In this document: one piece after another, positions 17,719 through 24,966 of the stretch
Numbering within the stretch: the first letter of the stretch is position 1
Layout of the letters: the number at the start of each line of letters is the position of its first letter
Source of the DNA: Flavobacteriales bacterium
Lineage (GTDB): Bacteria; Bacteroidota; Bacteroidia; Flavobacteriales_F; PHOS-HE28
Assembly (NCBI GenBank): GCA_016717225.1
Contig: JADKGB010000011.1
Span: 1 to 64,000 of the forward strand
DNA length: 64,000 nt
Direction: 5' to 3'
Notes under the pieces: generated by a model
Told to the model about the DNA's origin: nothing
Database searches by the model: none
Seen by the model: only the letters and a program-made list of their open reading frames with translations
Position numbers and translations under genes: made by a program

Positions 17719-17747
17719 CTTAGCGCTCTTCGTGTCTTTGCGGTGAA
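17719..17747. repeat. Right repeat copy 2 of the GxxExxY cassette
   Basis: A 29-nt reverse-complement match to 17244-17272 with two mismatches. The final 18 nt also repeat copy 1 directly. Confidence 0.75.
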
Positions 17748-17771
17748 CCCTCTTTCGCGTTCTTTGTTCCC

Positions 17772-18794
17772 ATGGTGATCGGGAAGGAAGCGCAAGTCGA
17801 GGAGTTCGCATTGCATCGCATCGGCTCCGGTGAAACGCCAAGCGTGTTCAGCGACTTCACCGTGGTGCTGAAGGGCGAGGAGGAACAGGAGTTTCTGCGG
17901 AAGCTCTTCTTGAAACCCTTCGCCAACATGGCGTTCACTTCGGAGTTCACGCATGCGGTCTCCTTGGAGTACAATGTGCTGCACGGGCTCTGCCTGGAGA
18001 TCGGCGAAGGCAAGGACCTCCTGAAGTGCTCAGAGGCCATTGCCAAGCACCTGATCGATGTATCGCAACACCACAACATCAACGGCGGCGACCTCTACGT
18101 GGCGAAGTTCAGTGCGGTGCAGCTCGGTGCTGCGGTGCATGAGGCGGTGGGCATCTATAAGTTCGACGAGAAGGAGGCCTTCATCGAGAGCAAGACAGCG
18201 AGCGGGCTTGTTGAGTTGAGCATGAAGCGTGGGCTGGGCACCTTGAAGCCGAACAAGGCCGTGCTGGTGGTCTTCACGGAGGAAGCCCCGACACTGTTCG
18301 TCATCGACAACAACGACAGCACACAGTTCTGGCAGAAGGACTTCATCGACCACAGGCCGAAGCACGATCACGTGAACAGTACGAGTAATCTGCTGGAGCT
18401 GACCAAGTCGTTCATCACGCAGCAGATGCCACAGGATTTCATAGTGGCCAAGGCCGATCAGATCGACCTGCTGAACCGATCGGTGCAGTACTTCAAAAGC
18501 CATTCGGAGTTCGACCGCGAGGAGTTCACCCAGGAGGTCTTCGCCGAGGAAGGCGCGATCAAGTCGTTCAACCAGTACAGCGATCGCTTCCAGTCGGAGA
18601 ACAACGTGGAGCTGTCGGACAATTTCGAGATCTCCGCCCACGCCGTGAAGCGCCAAGCACGCATCTTCAAGAGCGTGCTGAAGCTGGACAAGAACTTCCA
18701 CATCTACATCCATGGCGACCGCAACCGGATCGAGCAGGGCGTGGATGAGAACGGACGGAAGTTCTACAAGATCTATTACGATCAGGAGTCGTAA
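17772..18794 (+). CDS. Nucleoid-associated protein, NdpA/YejK family
   Basis: 340 residues, close to the family's usual length (about 335). The order of segments fits NdpA: an N-terminal alpha/beta part, a central S-M-K-R-G / L-K-P-N-K-A region and a C-terminal F-K-S-V-L-K-L-D-x-N-F-H-I-Y-I-H-G motif. Relatives bind the nucleoid; some are linked to phage defence or chromosome packaging. The ATG at 17772 lies 24 nt after the right repeat of the preceding cassette, so the promoter may lie in or next to that repeat. Converges with moaA, with 7 nt between the stops. Confidence 0.82.
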   Translation: MVIGKEAQVEEFALHRIGSGETPSVFSDFTVVLKGEEEQEFLRKLFLKPFANMAFTSEFTHAVSLEYNVLHGLCLEIGEGKDLLKCSEAIAKHLIDVSQHHNINGGDLYVAKFSAVQLGAAVHEAVGIYKFDEKEAFIESKTASGLVELSMKRGLGTLKPNKAVLVVFTEEAPTLFVIDNNDSTQFWQKDFIDHRPKHDHVNSTSNLLELTKSFITQQMPQDFIVAKADQIDLLNRSVQYFKSHSEFDREEFTQEVFAEEGAIKSFNQYSDRFQSENNVELSDNFEISAHAVKRQARIFKSVLKLDKNFHIYIHGDRNRIEQGVDENGRKFYKIYYDQES

Positions 18795-18801
18795 GCACTG
18801 A

Positions 18802-19797
18802 TCACCCGCCTATCGACACCATCGGCCGCTCGCTCAGGTCGTGCAGCACTTCTTCCTGCTTCTCCGGTTTGAAGAGCGGCAAGCCTCCCAGCATCGCGTG
18901 CTTCGCCAACACGTTCGCTTCGATCAACGGCGCAATGTCCTCGCCGCGGCGTAGCGCTGAGAGCAGGTCCGTCTCTTCGCGTGTGAACAGGCAGTTGCGC
19001 ATTTTGCCCTCCGCCGTAAGTCGCAATCGATCGCAATCCCCGCAGAAGGGTTCGGTAACCGTGCTGATGACCGCGAAGGTCCCTGGCCAGCCGGATACCC
19101 GATAGGCCTTGGCCGTGCTGTGCGGGTCGTCGTTCAACTTCTCAACGGTATGCACGCTGTTGATGTGCCCGAGCATCTCGGCGTAGGTGTACACACGCTC
19201 CCGTCCCCAGTGGTTCCCCGCGAAGGGCATGAACTCGATGAAGCGCACATGCACATCATGATCGCGAGTGAACTCCACGAAGCGCAGGATCTCGTCATCG
19301 TTCACGCCGCGCATTACCACCATGTTCACCTTCACACGTAAGCCACGTTGCAATGCCAGCAAGATGCTTGCGTGGACCTTGTCGAAACCATCGCGCCGAC
19401 TGATCTTCTTGAAGCGTTCGGCATCGAAGGTGTCCAAGCTGATGTTGATGTTCTTCAGTCCGGCGGCGATCAATCCGTCCAAGTGCTTGTCGAGCGTCAT
19501 AGCGTTGGTCGTGAGCCCCAGTGACACGCCGAGCCGCGACATGTCGCGAACGATGTCCACGGCATCGGGTCGCACAAGGGGCTCACCACCCGTGAGCCGG
19601 ATCTTGGTGATGCCATAGCGTTCTACGAAGAGCCTGGCGATGGTCGCGATCTCCTCCCGCGTCATCAGCTCCTCCCGCTTCAGGAAGTGTTGATCCTCCG
19701 GCATGCAGTACGTGCAGCGCAGATCGCACTTGTCCACGATGCTGATGCGCAAGCTTCGGTGCGTGCGGTTGTGTGTGTCGACCAGATCCTTCTTCAC
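18802..19797 (-). CDS. moaA: GTP 3',8-cyclase (radical SAM)
   Basis: A 331-residue radical SAM enzyme catalysing the first Moco step, from GTP to 3',8-cyclo-7,8-dihydro-GTP. The N-terminal cluster motif C-D-L-R-C-T-Y-C (C24, C28, C31), the T-G-G-E-P-L SAM-binding segment and the second cluster motif F-C-G-x-C-x-R-x-R-L-T with a later C are all present. The C-terminus ends in G-G, needed for activity in known MoaA. GTG start preceded by a TA-box at exactly 12 nt. Opposite in strand to the rest of the Moco genes. Confidence 0.95.
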   Translation of the reverse strand: MKKDLVDTHNRTHRSLRISIVDKCDLRCTYCMPEDQHFLKREELMTREEIATIARLFVERYGITKIRLTGGEPLVRPDAVDIVRDMSRLGVSLGLTTNAMTLDKHLDGLIAAGLKNINISLDTFDAERFKKISRRDGFDKVHASILLALQRGLRVKVNMVVMRGVNDDEILRFVEFTRDHDVHVRFIEFMPFAGNHWGRERVYTYAEMLGHINSVHTVEKLNDDPHSTAKAYRVSGWPGTFAVISTVTEPFCGDCDRLRLTAEGKMRNCLFTREETDLLSALRRGEDIAPLIEANVLAKHAMLGGLPLFKPEKQEEVLHDLSERPMVSIGG

Positions 19798-19815
19798 GAC
19801 CGCAAGTTACCTTGA
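19798..19815. promoter_or_regulatory. Overlapping divergent -7 boxes for moaA (minus) and tag (plus)
   Basis: On the minus strand TAACTTGCGGTC (19809-19798) directly precedes the moaA GTG. On the plus strand TACCTTGA (19808-19815) lies 28 nt before the tag ATG. The two boxes overlap at 19808-19809 in a near-palindrome, CAAGTTACCTTG. Confidence 0.4.
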
Positions 19816-19842
19816 GGCCCACATCCGGACAGAGTATCGAAC

Positions 19843-20412
19843 ATGGCAAAGAAGGAATTGGTCCGTTGTGGCTGGTGCCTCAAGGACGACATCTATAAAC
19901 ACTACCACGATACGGTTTGGGGCCATCCCGAGCGTGATGACCGCAAGCTCTTCGCGAAGCTCTGTCTCGATGGCGCGCAAGCGGGACTGAGCTGGTACAC
20001 CATCCTGATCCGCACCGAAGGCTATGCGAAGGCGTTCGACGATTGGGACGTGGAAAAGATCGCGCGCTACACGCCGAAGAAGATCGAGAAGCTGCTGCTC
20101 GACCCGGGCATCATCCGCAACCGACAAAAGGTGGAGAGCGTGGTGAAGAACGCGAAGGCCTACCAGAAGATCATGGAAGGCGGCAAGGGTTCTTTCCGCG
20201 ACTTTCTGTGGAAGCATGTGGACCATAAGACCTTGGTTAACCACTGGACGGAAATGAAGCAGCTCCCGGCCAGGACGCCTATCAGCGATGCCATGAGCAA
20301 GGACTTGCAGAAAGTCGGATTCTCCTTCGTAGGTAGTACGATCGTGTACGCTTTCATGCAGGCTTGTGGGATGGTGGATGATCATTTGGTTTCGTGTTGG
20401 CGCCGTCGCTGA
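19843..20412 (+). CDS. tag: DNA-3-methyladenine glycosylase I
   Basis: 189 residues; excises 3-methyladenine from alkylated DNA. R-C-G-W-C at the N-terminus and the C-terminal H-x-V-S-C-W supply the Tag zinc ligands. The Y-H-D-x-V/E-W-G segment and the G-L-S-W motif are typical. No methyltransferase or other repair gene adjoins it. Confidence 0.93.
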   Translation: MAKKELVRCGWCLKDDIYKHYHDTVWGHPERDDRKLFAKLCLDGAQAGLSWYTILIRTEGYAKAFDDWDVEKIARYTPKKIEKLLLDPGIIRNRQKVESVVKNAKAYQKIMEGGKGSFRDFLWKHVDHKTLVNHWTEMKQLPARTPISDAMSKDLQKVGFSFVGSTIVYAFMQACGMVDDHLVSCWRRR

Positions 20413-20423
20413 GCCACCACTCC

Positions 20424-20435
20424 TACCTTGCGTTC
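20424..20435 (+). promoter_or_regulatory. TA-box exactly 12 nt before fdhD
   Basis: TACCTTGCGTTC directly precedes the ATG at 20436. Leaderless promoter candidate. Confidence 0.45.
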
Positions 20436-21272
20436 ATGAGAACACCCGTTGCTCCGATCGCCATTTCGCGTGTTGAGAACGGATCCTTTTCTGCTGCTGA
20501 TGATATCCTCGTTACGGAGGAACCGCTGGAGATCCGCCTTGGATACGGCCCGGAACACGACCGAAAGGAGATGAGGCTGAGCGTGACGATGCGCACGCCA
20601 GGCAGTGACGAAGAACTCGCACTGGGGTTCCTCTTCACCGAAGGCATTATCACCGATCCATCGCAGGTATTGCGAGTGGCTTATTGCGAGAATGTGAAAG
20701 CCGAAGAACAAGGCAATGTGGTGCGGGTCGAATTGCATCCTTCCATCGATCTCGACCCGGCGAAGTGGCAACGGAACTTCTACACCACCAGCAGCTGCGG
20801 TGTATGCGGAAAGTCGAGCATTGATGCGGTGCGCACCCAATGTGCCCGGCCAATGTCTCCCGCGTTCGCTATTGATCCGAACGTGATCACAGCGTTGCCT
20901 GACCGCATGCGAGAGGCCCAAACCGTGTTCAAGCACACCGGCGGCATTCACGCGGCAGCGTTGTTCAATGCCCAAGGAAAATTGCTCGTTCTTCGCGAAG
21001 ACGTTGGTCGGCACAACGCAGTGGACAAAGTGATCGGTGTGGCGCTGGCCAGCCAACTGCCCACCGAAAAGAGTTTGCTTTTGGTCAGTGGACGCGCCGG
21101 TTTCGAGCTGGTGCAGAAGTGCATCATGGCAGGTATTCCTGTGATGGCAGCAGTGGGCGCGCCGAGTTCGCTGGCCGTCCAATTGGCACGTGACAGTGGT
21201 TTGTTGCTTATAGGTTTCCTGCGTGATCAGCGCTTCAATATCTATGCAGGCGATAGCACATGGATCACGTGA
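20436..21272 (+). CDS. fdhD: Formate dehydrogenase accessory sulfurtransferase
   Basis: 278 residues. FdhD transfers sulfur from a cysteine desulfurase to the molybdenum cofactor of formate dehydrogenase. The S-x-C-G-V-C-G-K motif carries the two essential cysteines, and F-K-x-T-G-G-x-H, E-D-V-G-R-H-N-A-x-D-K and S-G-R are family hallmarks. No formate dehydrogenase subunit is in the window. The ATG at 20436 is chosen over the open frame from 20394 because it follows the promoter box and gives the normal N-terminus. Confidence 0.94.
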   Translation: MRTPVAPIAISRVENGSFSAADDILVTEEPLEIRLGYGPEHDRKEMRLSVTMRTPGSDEELALGFLFTEGIITDPSQVLRVAYCENVKAEEQGNVVRVELHPSIDLDPAKWQRNFYTTSSCGVCGKSSIDAVRTQCARPMSPAFAIDPNVITALPDRMREAQTVFKHTGGIHAAALFNAQGKLLVLREDVGRHNAVDKVIGVALASQLPTEKSLLLVSGRAGFELVQKCIMAGIPVMAAVGAPSSLAVQLARDSGLLLIGFLRDQRFNIYAGDSTWIT

Positions 21273-21847
21273 AACGCCCTCATGCACCGTTGAGCGATCG
21301 CATCGCAGCCCTCGTCAAGGAGAAGGTGTCCATTGTGCCGTACGATCACGCTTGGCCTGCTGCCTATAAGGCGGAGGAGGAACGGTTGCTCCGTGCGCTA
21401 CCGCCTGTTTTGGTGAAGCGCATCGCGCACATCGGAAGCACAGCTGTTCCGGGCATCAGCTCCAAACCCATTATCGATATTCAGTTGGAGGTCACCAGTC
21501 TTGACCATGTGCAACGCGATGTTGTACCCATCATGGAGGATATGGGCTACGAGTTCATTTGGCGCCCTACCATAGGTGAGGAAGCTCCGTTCTATGCGTG
21601 GTTCATCAAGCGTGATGCAGTGGGTCATCGCACGCATCATGTGCACATGGTGGAGCCTGATCAAGCTTCTGCCGACCGGATACTTTTCCGCGACCTCCTT
21701 TGCGCCGATCCAGCACTGGCCAATAAGTACGAGGCTCTCAAGCACGACCTGGCCAAAGCTCATTCAGGCGACCGTACAGCCTACACGATGGGAAAGTCCG
21801 ACTTCATCAATTTTGTCCTTCGAAGTGCCCGAACCGAACCTGCTTGA
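21260..21847 (+). CDS. GrpB family protein (nucleotidyltransferase-like)
   Basis: 195 residues. The H-I-G-S-T-A-V-P-G-I-x-S-K-P-I-I-D-I motif defines the GrpB/DUF6 nucleotidyltransferase-fold family, whose biochemical role is unknown to me. H-H-V-H at about residue 126 is also typical. It starts 13 nt inside fdhD and is probably co-transcribed with it. Converges with the M1 peptidase gene. Confidence 0.87.
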   Translation: MDHVKRPHAPLSDRIAALVKEKVSIVPYDHAWPAAYKAEEERLLRALPPVLVKRIAHIGSTAVPGISSKPIIDIQLEVTSLDHVQRDVVPIMEDMGYEFIWRPTIGEEAPFYAWFIKRDAVGHRTHHVHMVEPDQASADRILFRDLLCADPALANKYEALKHDLAKAHSGDRTAYTMGKSDFINFVLRSARTEPA

Positions 21848-21874
21848 AGGGTCGCAGGGCTTCGCGCCACAGAC

Positions 21875-23803
21875 TTACTGTTTGATGAAAGGCATGCGAA
21901 TTTCCGCATCGGAACCTGTTGCCTTCAGCGTATAACAACCGGCCGGCAAGTCGTGGATCAGGATCAGGCCGTCATTCAACGATGTATTTGCGGATAGAAC
22001 CACAACACGACCTGCACCATCGGTTATGGTCACATCGACATTGCCCTTCCATTTCCCCAAGCCTCGTAGTTGGATCGACTCTGTCGCGGGGTTCGGGAAT
22101 ATGACCAATTGGTCTTTTTCCGCACTGAGCTCATTCACGCGTGTTACGATGTTCTGTCCGGTAACGATCCACCGATCAGGGTTCAGTATCGCGCTGTCCG
22201 CCTGAAAGGGCAGGTCCATAGTGAACGATTGTCCGCTATAGAGATGATCGAACACTACCGTACTGTCCATATCGGCGTTCTTGAACCTTACAGGCACAGG
22301 CATTTCGAAGAAGTCCACGGAAGAATGCGAAGGGCTTTGGTACAGGGAAAGCTGCACGGTTCCGTTCTCGTTCTGTGTCCAAGGCATGGTATAGGTCGGA
22401 TAACCTTCACCTGTGAACCAGTCCGCCATAAAGCCATCGAGATCAACTCCACTGGTCGCTTCCAAATGCGCTTGCAGATCACTCGTAATTGCGCTGCCGT
22501 ATGCAAGTGCGGGATCGTTCAGGTAGTTCCGGATACCCTGGAACCACGCCTCATTGCCACTCACCCATCGCAGCATGTGCAAAACCATAGCCCCTTTGTT
22601 GTAGGTGAGTCGCCCGCTGAAGACCCTGTTCACGTTCGTGGGGTCCGTGCAGAGCACGCTGCCATCTGGCGCGCTGATCACACTGTTGATCTTGCTCTGC
22701 AAATACCCTTGCCAATACTCTGGTGTTTGGAATTCGTAGACCATGCCTTGCAAATAGGTGGCAAATCCTTCGTTCAGCCATATGTCTTCCCATCTTCCAC
22801 AGGTCACCTTGTCCCCGAACCACTGATGGGCCAGTTCATGGGCGGAAAGTTCGAAGCTCCAACCGCCCATACTGGTCATGGTCTGGTGTTCCATACCGCC
22901 GCCCCAGCCGAATTGCGCATGGCCATATTTTTCTTTCGCGAACGGATACAGGCCAAAGAGTTCGCTGTACAGCCCCATCTGTTGCGCAGCATCTCCTGCG
23001 TTCAGTTCCGCCATGGTCGGGTTGGTATCCCATGAATAGGTGAGCATGGGAATTGTGTCTTCGCCAATGATGATGTCGCGCGTGAAAACGATGTAGTCCG
23101 CCACGGCCAGGGAGATCAAGTAATACGCGATCGGGTAACGCGACTTCCAGTAGTACGTTGTGTTCGGGCCGTTAACCACTTCTGATACCAGTCGCCCGTT
23201 GGAGCCAACGCGGTAGGTGCTCGGTGTAGTGACATACAGATCCACAGAATCGATCTTGTCATTCAGGTCTTGTTTGCACGGCCACCAATCCTTTGCACCG
23301 AAAGGCTCGCTCAACGTCCATAATGTAGGCGACCCATTGTTCTGTTCCCCCGTTCCGAAGCTGCCAAACCCCGTTGTGCGTGGTACACCATGGTAGCTGA
23401 TCGTCAGCGAATCAAGTGTGCCAATCGAAAGTTGTTGTGGGAGAGGGATCGTAAGTACATCACCAAGGGACAGGGTAGCAGCGATACCGTTCCCGTGGTA
23501 CATAACACCATCAAGGAGCAATGTGTCGCTAAGGTCCATGACCACTTCATTAAGTAGATCCGTTGCAACGAAATGTGAGGTTACGGTTCCACTGATGGCA
23601 CGCACCGCCGGATCAACGCTCCATGCGGCACGCACATATTTCATATCGTAGCCGCGTGTGGGTGGCCCACCGTTCTTGGGCACGCCCTGCCAATGATGTC
23701 GAGCGCCGCAAGTGGTTTCCTCAAAGATCGCATGGTCGTAACCGAACTGCGCTTGTGCACAATTCGTAGCGATCAACAGAGCATAAATAAGCTTCGTCCT
23801 CAT
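21875..23803 (-). CDS. Secreted M1-family metallopeptidase with T9SS type A sorting domain
   Basis: 642 residues. Signal peptide to about A-Q-A. The G-G-x-E-H-Q exopeptidase-type motif precedes the zinc motif H-E-L-A-H-Q-W-F-G-D and the third ligand E in N-E-G-F-A-T-Y. The C-terminal 75 residues (F-P-N-P-A-T-E-S start) are a T9SS sorting domain. Predicted to hydrolyse peptides outside the cell, probably for nutrition. It ends 27 nt from the convergent GrpB-family gene. The minus strand upstream has TACCTTGC 15 nt before the ATG. Confidence 0.92.
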   Translation of the reverse strand: MRTKLIYALLIATNCAQAQFGYDHAIFEETTCGARHHWQGVPKNGGPPTRGYDMKYVRAAWSVDPAVRAISGTVTSHFVATDLLNEVVMDLSDTLLLDGVMYHGNGIAATLSLGDVLTIPLPQQLSIGTLDSLTISYHGVPRTTGFGSFGTGEQNNGSPTLWTLSEPFGAKDWWPCKQDLNDKIDSVDLYVTTPSTYRVGSNGRLVSEVVNGPNTTYYWKSRYPIAYYLISLAVADYIVFTRDIIIGEDTIPMLTYSWDTNPTMAELNAGDAAQQMGLYSELFGLYPFAKEKYGHAQFGWGGGMEHQTMTSMGGWSFELSAHELAHQWFGDKVTCGRWEDIWLNEGFATYLQGMVYEFQTPEYWQGYLQSKINSVISAPDGSVLCTDPTNVNRVFSGRLTYNKGAMVLHMLRWVSGNEAWFQGIRNYLNDPALAYGSAITSDLQAHLEATSGVDLDGFMADWFTGEGYPTYTMPWTQNENGTVQLSLYQSPSHSSVDFFEMPVPVRFKNADMDSTVVFDHLYSGQSFTMDLPFQADSAILNPDRWIVTGQNIVTRVNELSAEKDQLVIFPNPATESIQLRGLGKWKGNVDVTITDGAGRVVVLSANTSLNDGLILIHDLPAGCYTLKATGSDAEIRMPFIKQ

Positions 23804-23810
23804 CTGATGA

Positions 23811-23818
23811 GCAAGGTA
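23811..23818 (-). promoter_or_regulatory. TACCTTGC box before the M1 peptidase gene
   Basis: On the minus strand TACCTTGC starts 15 nt upstream of the ATG at 23803; no clear -33 element. Confidence 0.35.
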
Positions 23819-23852
23819 ACATCCAACTTGACCTTGGCGATCAAAAGGCCGA

Positions 23853-24806
23853 TCAGAACACTTGCGATACGATGGATCGCACCGCTTCGCTCTTGCCCAT
23901 GGTGTAGAAGTGCAAACACGGTGCGCCGCCAGTTTTCAATTCTTTCGCCTGTTGGGTAGTCCATGCAATTCCTACTGCTTTTACCTCAGCATCGCTCTTG
24001 CATTTCATCAGGTCCTGTGCCAACGCTTGTGGCAGGTCGATCGAGAAGGTCTTTGGGATGAAGGCGATGTGCTTCAGCGTGGTCAATGGTTTCAAACCCG
24101 GAATGATGGGGACCGTGATGCCTTCAGCACGGCAGAGGTCAACGAATTTGAAGAAGCGGGCATTGTCGAAGAACATCTGCGTTACCAAGTATTCGGCACC
24201 TGCGTCCACTTTGCGTTTCAGGTATGCGATGTCGGTGCTCAGATTCAAGGCTTCGACATGCTTTTCGGGATAGCAGGCGGCTCCGACGCACAGGTCGGTA
24301 GGGGAGGCTTCCTGTTCCTCATCGTGCAGGTATTTCCCCTTGTTCAACCCGGCGATCTGGTGGATCAGGTCTTCCGCATGCGCGTGTCCATCACGCTCGG
24401 GAATGAATTGTGCTTCGCTCTTGATCGCGTCCCCTCGCAGAGCCAATACGTTGTCTATGCCCAGGAAATTCAGCTCGATCAGCGCATCCTCCGTGTCTTC
24501 GCGGCTGAATCCACCGCAGATCAAATGCGGTACCGTATCGATGTCGTATTTCGCTTTGATCATTGCACAGATCCCTACGGTACCTGGCCGTTTTCGCAAA
24601 CGGATCTTTTGCAACAATCCATGCCCGCGTTCCTTGTAGATCACCTCCTCGCGGTGGTAGGTCACGTTGATGAAACTCGGTTTGAACTCCAACAACGGAT
24701 CGATGCCTTCGAAAATGGAACGGATGTCCTTGCCCTTCAGTGGTGGCAGGATCTCGAAGGACAACAGCGTGCCCTTGGCTTTTTTCAGATGTTCAATGAC
24801 CTTCAT
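23853..24806 (-). CDS. metF: Methylenetetrahydrofolate reductase
   Basis: 317 residues, a flavin-dependent TIM barrel that makes 5-methyltetrahydrofolate for methionine synthesis. The F-E-I-L-P-P-L-K-G start, V-T-Y-H-R-E-E, the A-L-R-G-D segment and F-F-D-N-x2-F are all expected positions in MetF. Start ATG at 24806; the eight-codon extension to 24827 has no support. 49 nt separate it from the M1 peptidase gene. Confidence 0.94.
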   Translation of the reverse strand: MKVIEHLKKAKGTLLSFEILPPLKGKDIRSIFEGIDPLLEFKPSFINVTYHREEVIYKERGHGLLQKIRLRKRPGTVGICAMIKAKYDIDTVPHLICGGFSREDTEDALIELNFLGIDNVLALRGDAIKSEAQFIPERDGHAHAEDLIHQIAGLNKGKYLHDEEQEASPTDLCVGAACYPEKHVEALNLSTDIAYLKRKVDAGAEYLVTQMFFDNARFFKFVDLCRAEGITVPIIPGLKPLTTLKHIAFIPKTFSIDLPQALAQDLMKCKSDAEVKAVGIAWTTQQAKELKTGGAPCLHFYTMGKSEAVRSIVSQVF

Positions 24807-24916
24807 GCTCGAGTATCCTTGGCGCAAGTGTTACCTGAGTATGCATGCTCTTCAAGACTCCGTTACGCTGCGCTCTGGGGGGCGCGAAGATATTGGAAGG
24901 GGGCAGCTACTTGAAT

Positions 24917-24948
24917 GATGAACGCCCCGACAGGTCGGGGCGTTCATC
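24917..24948 (-). terminator. Strong hairpin after the first NIDO gene
   Basis: A perfect 14-bp stem (24917-24930 with 24935-24948) and CAGG/CCTG loop, 18 nt after the stop at 24967. The T-tract is weak (ATTC follows). Confidence 0.7.
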
Positions 24949-24966
24949 AAGGCTTTCGGAATGGTT

